Positions 1 through 6,136 of a stretch of DNA of 10,876 nt are shown here, one piece after another; position 1 is the stretch's first letter; each line of letters begins with the position of its first letter. The position numbers and the translations under genes were made by a program. The notes beneath the pieces were generated by a model. The model saw only the letters and a list, made by a program, of their open reading frames with translations. It did no database searches and was not told the DNA's origin. Source of the DNA: Candidatus Moraniibacteriota bacterium (GTDB lineage: Bacteria > Patescibacteriota > Minisyncoccia > JAHIHE01 > JAGLIN01). Location of the stretch: the NCBI GenBank assembly GCA_030641185.1, contig DAOWHY010000010.1:1-10876 (forward strand). The letters run 5' to 3'.

Positions 1-82
1 AGAATAATTTTGTTAAGTGAGACTTACTGGATCCCAGACATTTTTTCTTACGCTTCGCTCCAGAAAAAATTCTGGGATGACA
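1..82 (+). repeat. Family A palindromic element, copy A1 (cut by window edge)
   Basis: This is the right-hand part of a family A element whose first ~75 bp would lie before the window. It matches the right part of copy A2 almost base for base, differing mainly by one base in the hairpin loop. Positions 31-48 and 62-78 pair as a hairpin (ATCCCAGA...TCTGGGAT) with an apical TTCG, and the tip TGACA ends at 82. Positions 83-128 hold only an A/T-rich leader before the L2 gene, so the element sits in the L2 upstream spacer. Confidence 0.85.
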
Positions 83-128
83 AAAAAAGAATTACTCGTA
101 ATTTAAAAAATAGATTAGTTTAATATAT

Positions 129-965
129 ATGCCAGTAAAAAAATATAAACCAACATCGCCAGGAAGAAGAGGAATGATCGGATCTGATTTTTCTACGCTT
201 AATAAAAAGAAACCAGAAAAAAGTTTACTTGAAGGAAAAAAGAGAGGAAGCGGACGAGGGAGCGCTGGAAAAATTACCACAAGACATAGAGGTGGAGGAG
301 CGAAGAAGAGATTTAGAATGATTGATTTTAAAATGAATAAGTTTGATATTCCTGCGAAAGTCCAGGCGATTGAATATGATCCAAATAGAACAGCATTTAT
401 TGCTTTGCTTGTTTACGCGGATGGAGAAAAAAGGTATATTGTTGCGCAAGAAGGATTGAAGAAAGATGATAAAATTATTGTTTCAAAAAACGCGCCTGTG
501 AAAATCGGGAATAGATTACCTTTGAAAAAAATTCCTGCCGGGACGATTATCTGTAATGTTGAATTATTTCCAGGAAAAGGCAGTCAGATCGCAAGATCTG
601 CTGGATCTTCCGCTAAATTGATGGCTATAGAGAGCGGTTTTGCCTATGTCAGTTTTTCATCAAAAAAAGTTGAATTAATTCCCGAAGATTCTTTTGCCAC
701 AATAGGCCAAATAAGTAACGTTAGTCATAATAAAATTGTTATAGGAAAAGCCGGAAGATCAAGATGGCTGGGCAGGCGCCCTCAAGTCAGAGGAAGCGCG
801 ATGAATCCTGTAGATCATCCACATGGAGGAGGAGAAGGAAGACAGCCGATTGGGCTTAAGCACCCAAAGACTCCGTGGGGCAAACCAGCGCTCGGATTTA
901 AAACAAGAAAAAAGAATAAACCGAAGACGAGATATAGGATTAAGAAAAAAGATGAGGAAGTTTAG
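129..965 (+). CDS. rplB: 50S ribosomal protein L2
   Basis: L2 is a primary 23S rRNA binder near the peptidyl-transferase centre and is needed to join the subunits. The 278-residue product starts MPVKKYKPTSPGRRGM, the typical L2 N-terminus, and is close to the usual ~275 residues. The OB-fold and SH3-like domains occupy roughly residues 40-200. The hallmark MNPVDHPHGGGEG lies at residues 225-237, with the conserved Asp-His at 229-230, followed by a basic C-terminal tail. The start is fixed by homology. The leader is A/T-only with no Shine-Dalgarno sequence. L23 (rplW), its usual upstream neighbour, would lie before the window. It ends in TAG, and a 188-bp spacer with a family B palindrome separates it from S19. 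Confidence 0.99.
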   Translation: MPVKKYKPTSPGRRGMIGSDFSTLNKKKPEKSLLEGKKRGSGRGSAGKITTRHRGGGAKKRFRMIDFKMNKFDIPAKVQAIEYDPNRTAFIALLVYADGEKRYIVAQEGLKKDDKIIVSKNAPVKIGNRLPLKKIPAGTIICNVELFPGKGSQIARSAGSSAKLMAIESGFAYVSFSSKKVELIPEDSFATIGQISNVSHNKIVIGKAGRSRWLGRRPQVRGSAMNPVDHPHGGGEGRQPIGLKHPKTPWGKPALGFKTRKKNKPKTRYRIKKKDEEV

Positions 966-1026
966 AATGTGGTCGTTCTGTTTGCTTTCTATAAAGTAAA
1001 TAAGATGCGAGAATTCGATAGAACTA

Positions 1027-1097
1027 ATTGTTAAATTGTTATATTGTTAAATTGTTATGCATAGTATGACAATATAGCAATTTGACAATTTGACAAT
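1027..1097. repeat. Family B octamer-arm palindrome, copy B1
   Basis: The left arm (about 1027-1058) is four tandem octamers of the form ATTGTTAW. The right arm (about 1068-1097) is the complementary series (GACAATAT AGCAATTT ...). The loop contains TGCATAG at 1058-1064. The arms pair over ~30 bp, with differences only at the pyrimidine positions of ATTGYYAW, most of which would be G-U pairs in the + transcript. It sits in the L2-S19 spacer. No poly-U tail follows, so it is not a simple terminator. Confidence 0.85.
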
Positions 1098-1153
1098 CTT
1101 CTGTCAAAAATGTTGTTTATAAGTTTCAATAATAAAAAGTGTAAATATTATTT

Positions 1154-1447
1154 ATGTCACGATCGCTCAAAAAAGGTCCATATGTGGACGAAAAATTATT
1201 AAAAAAAGTTCAAAAGCTAAAAGCTGGAGATAAAACCGTGATAAAAACATGGGCAAGAAATTCTACAATTTCTCCAGAAATGGTTAGTTTTAGTTTTGGA
1301 ATTCATAACGGCAAAAAACACATTGAAGTTTTTATATCGGAAGATATGGTTGGACATAAACTGGGAGAATTTTCCCCAACTAAAAAATTTGTTAGACATG
1401 GAGGAAAAATGCAGAAAGATCAGGAGAAAAAAGCAGGACAGAAATAA
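1154..1447 (+). CDS. rpsS: 30S ribosomal protein S19
   Basis: S19 sits in the 30S head with S13 and contacts the A-site finger region of 23S rRNA. The 97-residue protein begins MSRSLKKGPYVDEKLL, the family's usual start. It carries the signature blocks ARNSTISPEMV (about residues 35-45), HNGKKH (about 52-57) and EDMVGHKLGEFSPTKKF (about 64-80). It is slightly longer than the common ~92 residues because of a lysine/glutamine-rich tail. There is no Shine-Dalgarno sequence upstream, only an A/T leader. It lies between L2 and L22 as in other bacteria, but with large palindrome-bearing spacers on both sides. It ends in TAA. Confidence 0.99.
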   Translation: MSRSLKKGPYVDEKLLKKVQKLKAGDKTVIKTWARNSTISPEMVSFSFGIHNGKKHIEVFISEDMVGHKLGEFSPTKKFVRHGGKMQKDQEKKAGQK

Positions 1448-1449
1448 CT

Positions 1450-1518
1450 CGGAATTTACCCTTTAGGATTTCATAAAGTTTTATCAGGTATTTATGAAAT
1501 CCTAAAGGATAAATTCCG
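1450..1518. repeat. Family G long hairpin (28-bp arms)
   Basis: Arms at 1450-1477 and 1491-1518 are complementary over 28 bases with one mismatch, around a 13-nt loop (1478-1490). The arm begins CGGAATTTA and ends TTTCATAAA. It occupies most of the 106-bp S19-L22 spacer, starting two bases after the S19 stop codon. I see no second copy in this window. No T-run follows, so a terminator role is unlikely. A retained mRNA hairpin or a dispersed repeat are both possible. Confidence 0.85.
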
Positions 1519-1553
1519 TGTCCCGTAAAATATAAAATATTTAAAAAACAAAT

Positions 1554-1901
1554 ATGGAAGTCAAGGCACATTTAAAACATTTGAGAATTTCATCAAGAAA
1601 GGTGAGGTTGGTTGTTGATTTGATAAGGCAGATGGAAATTAAAGAAGCGCAAACTCAGCTAAGATTTATAAATAAAAAATCATCAGAATTATTATTGAAA
1701 CTTTTAAATTCCGCTGTTGCTAACGCTAAAAATAATTTTAATTTGGATGAAAATAATTTGTATATTTCAAAAATAATAGTTAACGATGGGAAAATTATGA
1801 AAAGGTGGCGTCCGAGAGCGATGGGAAGATCGGCAAGAATAAATAAAAGAACAAGTAATATTACAATAACTTTGGATGAGGCGAAAAATAGAATTAAGTA
1901 A
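1554..1901 (+). CDS. rplV: 50S ribosomal protein L22
   Basis: L22 binds all domains of 23S rRNA, and its long beta-hairpin lines the nascent-peptide exit tunnel. The 115-residue product (usual ~110) starts MEVKAHLKHLRISSRKVRLV, matching the family. The tunnel hairpin with its RPRAMGRSARI tip lies at about residues 82-97, followed by the NKRTSNITI strand. The start is the first ATG of the homologous region and has no Shine-Dalgarno sequence. A G-family hairpin precedes it and a D-family palindrome follows it. The Arg-rich hairpin tip is intact. It ends in TAA. Confidence 0.99.
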   Translation: MEVKAHLKHLRISSRKVRLVVDLIRQMEIKEAQTQLRFINKKSSELLLKLLNSAVANAKNNFNLDENNLYISKIIVNDGKIMKRWRPRAMGRSARINKRTSNITITLDEAKNRIK

Positions 1902-1904
1902 TAG

Positions 1905-2024
1905 AGAAACCCGTTGAAATTAATAGGATTTATTGTAATTAATAGTAACTCATTGTAAGTAGTTGTGATAAGCGGGACAATTAATTACTATTAATTACAA
2001 TAAGTTTCTATGACTTAATTTCAT
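1905..2024. repeat. Family D AT-rich palindrome, copy D1
   Basis: A perfect 19-bp inverted repeat pairs 1930-1948 with 1985-2003 (TTATTGTAATTAATAGTAA and its complement) around a 36-nt interior. Outer parts carry GAAAC...GAAATTAAT at the start and AATTTCAT at the end, as in copy D2 (4011-4091). Both copies also share a GGACAATTAA block before the right arm and an ATAAGTTTC block after it. It fills most of the 179-bp L22-S3 spacer. Confidence 0.7.
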
Positions 2025-2080
2025 AAACTTTTCTATTTACAATAATTGTAATAAAAAACGATAATATTATTAAAAAAACT

Positions 2081-2728
2081 ATGGCACGTAAAATAAATCC
2101 ATTTTTATATAGACTGGGAATTATGAATGACTGGAAGTCAAGGTGGTTTAATATGAATAAATACAAACAGTATTTAAGAAACGATATAGAATTACGAAGT
2201 TTTTTGGAAAAGAAATTAGAAAATGCGGCGGTTGAAGATATTATAATTGAAAGATCATCTAATAGTTTGGTCGTTAATATCCATTCTGCGAGACCGGGAA
2301 TAATAATAGGCAGAGGAGGGACTGGCGTGGAAGAATTAAAAGTCGCAGTGACAAAAAAAGTGAACGAGAAATTAGAAATTAAAATAAATATAATTGAAAT
2401 TAGAAATTATGAATTGAGCGCAAAACTTGTCGCGCAGTCAATCTCAGAGCAAATAAAAAAGAGAGCTCCGTTTAGAAGAACTTTGAAGCAAGCAATTGAA
2501 AGAACAATGCAGAACAAACAAGCGAAGGGAGTAAAAATTGAAATTTCAGGAAGATTAGATGGCGCGGAAATGGCCAGAACAGAATGGTTAAGTGAAGGAA
2601 AAATACCTTTACAAACAATTAGAGCCGACATTAGTTTTGCTAAATATATTTCTCACACCACTTATGGCGTTGTTGGTATAAAAGTCTGGATATATAAAGG
2701 AGAAGTTTTTGAGGAGAAAGCGAATTAA
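2081..2728 (+). CDS. rpsC: 30S ribosomal protein S3
   Basis: S3 lies at the mRNA entry pore of the 30S head and has helicase and decoding-fidelity roles. The 215-residue protein (E. coli 233) starts MARKINPFLYRLGIMNDWKS, equivalent to the family's MGQKVNPIGFRLG start. A KH domain has its loop PGIIIGRGGTGVEEL at about residues 72-86. The C-terminal domain has the signature HTTYGVVGIKVWIYKGE near residues 193-209. It ends just after that signature and lacks the extra tail of longer homologues. There is no Shine-Dalgarno sequence. It follows L22 and precedes L16 as usual, but spacers of 179 and 181 bp hold palindromes. It ends in TAA. Confidence 0.99.
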   Translation: MARKINPFLYRLGIMNDWKSRWFNMNKYKQYLRNDIELRSFLEKKLENAAVEDIIIERSSNSLVVNIHSARPGIIIGRGGTGVEELKVAVTKKVNEKLEIKINIIEIRNYELSAKLVAQSISEQIKKRAPFRRTLKQAIERTMQNKQAKGVKIEISGRLDGAEMARTEWLSEGKIPLQTIRADISFAKYISHTTYGVVGIKVWIYKGEVFEEKAN

Positions 2729-2767
2729 TTTTATTAAGAGTGTTTTTATATTTTAAGTTCATATATT

Positions 2768-2836
2768 ATTGCCAAATTGTCAAATTGTTAAATTGTTATT
2801 TATTTTAACAATTTAGCAATTTAGCAATTTGACAAT
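2768..2836. repeat. Family B octamer-arm palindrome, copy B2
   Basis: The left arm starts ATTGCCAA ATTGTCAA ATTGTTAA, and the right arm, read in reverse complement, starts ATTGTCAA ATTGCTAA ATTGCTAA. The arms pair over ~30 bp around a short A/T loop near 2799-2806. Arm differences fall only at the YY dinucleotide of the octamer. It sits in the 181-bp S3-L16 spacer. The rest of that spacer is plain A/T-rich sequence in which I see nothing. Confidence 0.85.
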
Positions 2837-2909
2837 GTGCTTAATGCAAATAAATCTATTTAAAATAAGTAAAGAGCAGTATTAATTATATTTTTTAAGC
2901 AAAACGGCT

Positions 2910-3317
2910 ATGTTGATGCCCAAAAAAGTAAAACACAGAAAGATGATGAAAGGAAGAATGCGCGGAAAAGCTTATCGCGGCAATAAAATTGCTTTTGGTT
3001 CTTTCGGTTTGAAATCAATGGAAACTTCTTTGATTACGAGTAGGCAAATTGAAGCGGCAAGACGAGCAATGACTAGATATGTTCAAAGAGGCGGTAAGAT
3101 ATGGATAAGAATTTTTCCCGATAAACCGATTACCAAAAAGCCGGCAGAAGTTCCGATGGGAAGCGGGAAAGGAAGTCTGGATCATTTTTCGGCGGTAGTA
3201 AAGCCAGGAAGAATTATATTTGAAATGGAAGGCATTGAAGAAGACACGGCAAAGGAAGCAATGCGAAGAGCAAGCCATAAACTTCCGGTTAAAACTAAGT
3301 TTATCGTTAAGGAATAA
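2910..3317 (+). CDS. rplP: 50S ribosomal protein L16
   Basis: L16 binds at the base of the central protuberance and helps shape the A-tRNA site. The 135-residue product is the usual length. It opens MLMPKKVKHRKMMKGRMRG, matching the MLMPKR...R.RG start of bacterial L16. A downstream ATG at 2916 is in frame, but the MLMPK form is the conserved one. Typical blocks are FGLKSMET (about 33-40), ARRAMTR (about 50-56), WIRIFPDKPITKKPAEVPMG (about 65-84) and the GKG loop that follows. The stop codon is only 3 bp from the L29 start, the one junction in the cluster that has kept normal tight packing. Confidence 0.99.
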   Translation: MLMPKKVKHRKMMKGRMRGKAYRGNKIAFGSFGLKSMETSLITSRQIEAARRAMTRYVQRGGKIWIRIFPDKPITKKPAEVPMGSGKGSLDHFSAVVKPGRIIFEMEGIEEDTAKEAMRRASHKLPVKTKFIVKE

Positions 3318-3320
3318 ATT

Positions 3321-3551
3321 ATGATGAAAGCAAAAGAATATAGACAGCAGTCCGACAATCAGCTGCAAAGTTTAATTAAAGAAAACAAAGAAAAGCTGAG
3401 GGAGTTTAGATTTGCTTTGTCTAATAAACAATTGAAAAATTATAATGAAATTAAAGAAGTAAAGAAAACAATTGTGGTTGCGAAAACGATTTTAAAAGAG
3501 AGGTTTATAAAAGAACAGAAGTCCGTAAATTTAAAATCTGCGAAGGAATAA
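3321..3551 (+). CDS. rpmC: 50S ribosomal protein L29
   Basis: L29 is a small helical protein at the polypeptide exit that helps form the docking site for SRP and trigger factor. The product is 76 residues (usual 60-70). It starts MMKAKEYRQQSDNQL; the second ATG (3324) gives the classic MKAKE start, so either may be used. The FRFALSNKQLKNYNEIKEVKKTI region (about residues 30-52) matches the family core, followed by a lysine-rich tail. It is the only gene here with a Shine-Dalgarno-like AAGGA at usable spacing (3309-3313), located inside the L16 3' end, which may reflect translational coupling. It ends in TAA, five bases before an A element. Confidence 0.97.
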   Translation: MMKAKEYRQQSDNQLQSLIKENKEKLREFRFALSNKQLKNYNEIKEVKKTIVVAKTILKERFIKEQKSVNLKSAKE

Positions 3552-3556
3552 TGCAT

Positions 3557-3714
3557 TGTCATTCCCGCACTGAAATAAATTCAGCATAAACTCCGGCGGG
3601 AATCCAGTAAATCTCAATGAACAATAACTATAGAATAATTTTGTTAAGTGAGACTTACTGGATCCCAGACATTTTTTCTTACGCTATCGCTCCAGAAAAA
3701 ATTCTGGGATGACA
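3557..3714 (+). repeat. Family A palindromic element, copy A2
   Basis: A 158-bp element with tips TGTCATTCCCGC at the left and GGGATGACA at the right. Three nested or adjacent inverted repeats can be read: ATTCCCGC...GCGGGAAT (with CTGAA/TTCAG inside), CCAGTAAATCTCA pairing with TGAGACTTACTGG, and ATCCCAGAC...TCTGGGAT. It fills the L29-S17 spacer, starting 5 bases after the L29 stop and ending 19 bases before the S17 start. No clear target-site duplication flanks it. Confidence 0.92.
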
Positions 3715-3733
3715 AATTAAATTAAGATTATTT

Positions 3734-4009
3734 ATGAACGAAAATAATAACGAAAAAAATAAAGAAAAGAAAAGCGCTAAGAAAGGTAAAATCGGCGTTG
3801 TTGTTAGTGATAAAATGGACAAGACGGTCGTTGTAAAAATTGATAGATTAAAGATGCATTCTAAATATAAGAAAAAATATAAAGTAAGCAAGAAATACAA
3901 AGCGCATGATGGGGAGAATAAGTTTAAGGTTGGGGATAAGGTGATGATTATGGAGAGCAGTCCGATTAGTAAGGATAAAAAATGGGTAGCGAGAAATGTT
4001 GAGAAATAG
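3734..4009 (+). CDS. rpsQ: 30S ribosomal protein S17
   Basis: S17 is an OB-fold primary binder of the 16S rRNA 5' domain and is important early in 30S assembly. The product is 91 residues (usual 80-90). The core KIGVVVSDKMDKTVVVKIDR starts near residue 19, and KKYKAHDGENKFKVGDKVMI lies at about 53-72. The first ~17 residues are a low-complexity Asn/Glu/Lys extension, longer than the few basic residues usual before the core, so the true start could in principle be debated, but no in-frame ATG lies between. There is no Shine-Dalgarno sequence, and the 19-bp leader after the A element is nearly all A/T. It ends in TAG. Confidence 0.98.
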   Translation: MNENNNEKNKEKKSAKKGKIGVVVSDKMDKTVVVKIDRLKMHSKYKKKYKVSKKYKAHDGENKFKVGDKVMIMESSPISKDKKWVARNVEK

Positions 4010-4010
4010 A

Positions 4011-4091
4011 TAGAAACTGGTAGAAATTAATTGTTATTAGTAGAGGACAATTAAATTTCTATAAGTTTCCAATAATTTCTACTAATTTCAT
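4011..4091. repeat. Family D AT-rich palindrome, copy D2
   Basis: Arms at 4011-4034 and 4047-4070 pair (TAGAAACTGGTAGAAATTA and complement) with two mismatches and one bulge around a 12-nt loop. A further TAGAAATTA-like block in reverse orientation follows to 4091, ending AATTTCAT as D1 does. It begins right after the S17 stop codon and takes up over half of the 151-bp S17-L14 spacer. The remainder (4092-4160) is A/T-rich leader. Confidence 0.7.
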
Positions 4092-4160
4092 TTCAGAAAA
4101 TAAAAGATTCATTAATTTATTATTGTTTATAAAAAATATTAAAACCAAATTTATAAAATT

Positions 4161-4535
4161 ATGATTCAACAAGGTAGCAAGCTTATAATTGCGGACAATT
4201 CGGGGGCGAAATTGATTAAGTGCATTAAAGTTCTTGGCGGGACGAGAAGGCGCTATGCTTATGTTGGAGATGTAATTGTCGCTTCCGTGAAAATATCAGA
4301 ACCGAGAGGGCAAGTAAAAAAGAAAGAAGTTATTAAAGCAGTAATTGTTAGACAAAGAAAAGCATTGAGAAGAAAAGACGGATCATATATTCGTTTTGAC
4401 GATAATGCCGCTGTTGTTGTTGAAAGCAAAGATAGAATAACCCCAAAAGCAACTCGAATTTTTGGACCCATTGCAAGGGAATTAAGAGATAAAGGTTTTA
4501 TGAAAATAGTTTCCCTGGCGCCGGAAGTATTATAG
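4161..4535 (+). CDS. rplN: 50S ribosomal protein L14
   Basis: L14 binds 23S rRNA and forms inter-subunit bridges near the GTPase region; in other bacteria it is also the RsfS docking point. The product is 124 residues, versus the usual 122. It starts MIQQGSKLIIADNSGAKLIK, with the family signature continuing through VLGGTRRRYAYVGDVIVASVK (about 24-44). The C-terminal FGPIARELRDKGFMKIVSLAPEVL matches the conserved end. The leader is A/T-rich with no Shine-Dalgarno sequence. Upstream lies a D element, and an A element starts 18 bases after its TAG stop. Confidence 0.99.
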   Translation: MIQQGSKLIIADNSGAKLIKCIKVLGGTRRRYAYVGDVIVASVKISEPRGQVKKKEVIKAVIVRQRKALRRKDGSYIRFDDNAAVVVESKDRITPKATRIFGPIARELRDKGFMKIVSLAPEVL

Positions 4536-4553
4536 CGACAGGGCTTTAATCTG

Positions 4554-4713
4554 TGTCATTCCCGCACTGAAATAAATTCAGCATAAACTCCGGCGGGAAT
4601 CCAGTAAATCTCAATGAACAATAACTATAGAATAATTTTGTTAAGTGAGACTTACTGGATCCCGGATATTTTTTTCTAAAGTTTCGCTTTTAGAAAAAAA
4701 TTCTGGGATGACA
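4554..4713 (+). repeat. Family A palindromic element, copy A3
   Basis: A 160-bp copy. Its first ~110 bp are the same as A2 as far as I can read. The right hairpin differs: the left arm reads ATCCCGGATA and the apical stem reads TTCTAAAG...CTTTTAGAA instead of the TTACGC type, so it still folds. It fills most of the 211-bp L14-L24 spacer. An A/T leader of 33 bases remains before the L24 start. Confidence 0.92.
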
Positions 4714-4746
4714 GATAAATTTATGAAGTAGAAAATAATAGAAAAC

Positions 4747-5073
4747 ATGAAAATCAAAACCAATGACAAAATAATTGTAACTGCCGGGAAAGATAAGGGG
4801 AAGAAAGGCAAGGTTATCAAAGTAATTTCTGAGAAAAACAGGATTGTTGTTGAGGGTGTCAATTTTATGAAAAAACATATTAAAGCAAGGAAACAAGGAG
4901 AAAAGGGACAGAAAATAACCGTTCCCGCGCCAATTAATGTTTCTAATGTTTCTTTAATTTGTCCAAAATGCACTAAGCAAACGAGAATTGGATATTTAAT
5001 ATTAGAAAATAAAGAGAAGCACAGAATTTGTCGGAAGTGTAAAGAAAATATTGATGTGCAAGTTGAAAAGTAG
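4747..5073 (+). CDS. rplX: 50S ribosomal protein L24
   Basis: L24 initiates 50S assembly by binding the 5' end of 23S rRNA and sits near the exit tunnel. The 108-residue product opens with a KOW motif (about residues 6-33, NDKIIVTAGKDKGKKGKVIK). VEGVNFMKKHIKA follows at about 35-47. The C-terminal part has two CxxC pairs, Cys72/Cys75 and Cys95/Cys98, the zinc-ribbon-like form seen in many bacterial L24 proteins. The leader has no clear Shine-Dalgarno sequence. It is separated from L5 by a C-family hairpin instead of the usual few bases. It ends in TAG. Confidence 0.98.
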   Translation: MKIKTNDKIIVTAGKDKGKKGKVIKVISEKNRIVVEGVNFMKKHIKARKQGEKGQKITVPAPINVSNVSLICPKCTKQTRIGYLILENKEKHRICRKCKENIDVQVEK

Positions 5074-5079
5074 GCAGGA

Positions 5080-5154
5080 TTTAGGGAGAGGGCTTCAGCC
5101 CGACAGCCAAATAAACTAATTTAATATACTATCGGGCTGAAGCCCTTACTCTAA
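5080..5154. repeat. Family C hairpin element, copy C1
   Basis: The left arm at about 5080-5103 contains GGGCTTCAGCCCGA, and the right arm at about 5130-5154 contains TCGGGCTGAAGCCC. The pairing extends outwards through TTTAGRG/CTCTAAA with a few mismatches. GGGCTTCAGCCC is itself a short palindrome, so each arm can also fold alone. It fills most of the 101-bp L24-L5 spacer. A second copy lies at 10580-10655. Confidence 0.9.
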
Positions 5155-5174
5155 ATAACACATAAAATGTTAAT

Positions 5175-5729
5175 ATGACAGCAAGATTAAAAGAAAAATA
5201 TACAAAAGAAGTTATTCCTGAAATGAGAAAGGAATTCGGATACAAAAATAATATGGCAGTTCCTGCAATAACTAAAGTTGTTGTTAATGCTGGTTTGGGA
5301 AATATTTTAAGAGATAGTAAAGATGATTTCGAAAAAATATCAGAAGATATGACAAACATCTTAGGGCAGAAACCCGTTATTACAAAAGCAAGAAAAGCTA
5401 TTGCTGGGTTTAAAATAAGGGAAGGAATGCCAGTTGGATTGACAGCGATTTTAAGAGGAGCAAAAATGTATGAGTTTTTGGATAGATTAATTAATATTGC
5501 TTTGCCGCAGGTTAGAGATTTTAGAGGATTGAATAAAAAAGCGTTTGACAGAAATGGAAATTTTAACATTGGGATAAAAGAGCACCTTATTTTTTCAGAA
5601 GTAAATAGAGATACAATAAAAAATATAATAGGATTTGAAATTAATATAGCAACAACAGCAAAAACAGATGAGGAAGCGTGTAAATTATTAAAACTTTTAG
5701 GATTTCCAATAGCGGACAAAATTGAATAA
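5175..5729 (+). CDS. rplE: 50S ribosomal protein L5
   Basis: L5 binds 5S rRNA and forms the central protuberance with L18, contacting P-site tRNA and S13. The product is 184 residues (usual ~180). It begins MTARLKEKYTKEVIPEMRKE, and VVNAGLG follows at about residues 37-43. QKPVITKARKAIAGFKIREG (about 65-84), the RDFRGLNKKAFDRNGNF region (about 114-130) and the IKEHLIFSE block complete the family pattern. In E. coli the leader of this gene holds the S8 translational-repression site. Here a C-family element occupies that spacer. There is no Shine-Dalgarno sequence. It ends in TAA, 23 bp from S14. Confidence 0.99.
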   Translation: MTARLKEKYTKEVIPEMRKEFGYKNNMAVPAITKVVVNAGLGNILRDSKDDFEKISEDMTNILGQKPVITKARKAIAGFKIREGMPVGLTAILRGAKMYEFLDRLINIALPQVRDFRGLNKKAFDRNGNFNIGIKEHLIFSEVNRDTIKNIIGFEINIATTAKTDEEACKLLKLLGFPIADKIE

Positions 5730-5752
5730 TAATATATAATTCAAACAATTTT

Positions 5753-5938
5753 ATGGCTAGAATAGCATTAATAGCAAAATCTCTAAAAAAACCAAAATAT
5801 TCAACTCGCATTGTGAGAAGGTGTTGGAGGTGCGGAAGGAAACACGGTTATATGAGAAAATTTGATTTATGTAGGATTTGCTTTCGCGAATTAGCAAGCA
5901 AGGGCGAATTGCCGGGGATTAAGAAGAGTAGCTGGTAA
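5753..5938 (+). CDS. rpsN: 30S ribosomal protein S14, zinc-binding type
   Basis: S14 belongs to the 30S head and is a late assembly protein. At 61 residues this is the short zinc-binding (C+) form, not the ~100-residue zinc-free form. The zinc ligands are Cys24, Cys27, Cys40 and Cys43 (RRCWRCGRKHGY...LCRICFREL), and it ends with the standard ELPGIKKSSW. The start is set by the family length and MARIALIAKS. It follows L5 by only 23 A/T-rich bases, one of three junctions without a palindrome. It ends in TAA, 20 bases before an A element. Confidence 0.99.
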   Translation: MARIALIAKSLKKPKYSTRIVRRCWRCGRKHGYMRKFDLCRICFRELASKGELPGIKKSSW

Positions 5939-5958
5939 AAATTGAGTTGTTCTATTTT

Positions 5959-6118
5959 TGTCATTCCCGCACTAAACTAAATTCAGCATAAACTCCGGCG
6001 GGAATCCAGTAAATCTCAATGAACAATAACTATAGAATAATTTTGTTAAGTGAGACTTACTGGATCCCAGACATTTTTTCTAAAGCTTCGCCTTTAGAAA
6101 AAAATGTCTGGGATGATA
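5959..6118 (+). repeat. Family A palindromic element, copy A4
   Basis: A 160-bp copy with a TGTCATTCCCGC tip; the right tip has mutated from TGACA to TGATA. The inner CTGAA/TTCAG hairpin is degenerate (ACTAAACTAAATTCAG). The right hairpin is the best-paired of all copies: ATCCCAGACA and TGTCTGGGAT match fully, and the apical stem CTAAAG/CTTTAG surrounds a TTCG-containing loop. It lies in the 228-bp S14-S8 spacer, the longest inside the cluster. Confidence 0.92.
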
Positions 6119-6136
6119 GATAAAGAAGTTCTAAAT

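Noticed and set aside
4641..4973. A - strand open frame of 110 codons opposite L24 and element A3
   Set aside because: It is antisense to rplX and a repeat; no leader or family signal.
5129..5719. A 196-codon open frame on the - strand opposite L5
   Set aside because: It lies wholly antisense to a clear rplE gene plus part of the C1 hairpin, and its predicted protein has no family features. Low-GC coding sequence often leaves such antisense frames open.
3557..6118. Element A hairpins as intrinsic terminators
   Set aside because: The stems contain internal A/T runs, but no T-tract follows the closing base; the downstream sequence is TGACA then an A-rich leader, and essential genes of the same operon continue after each copy.
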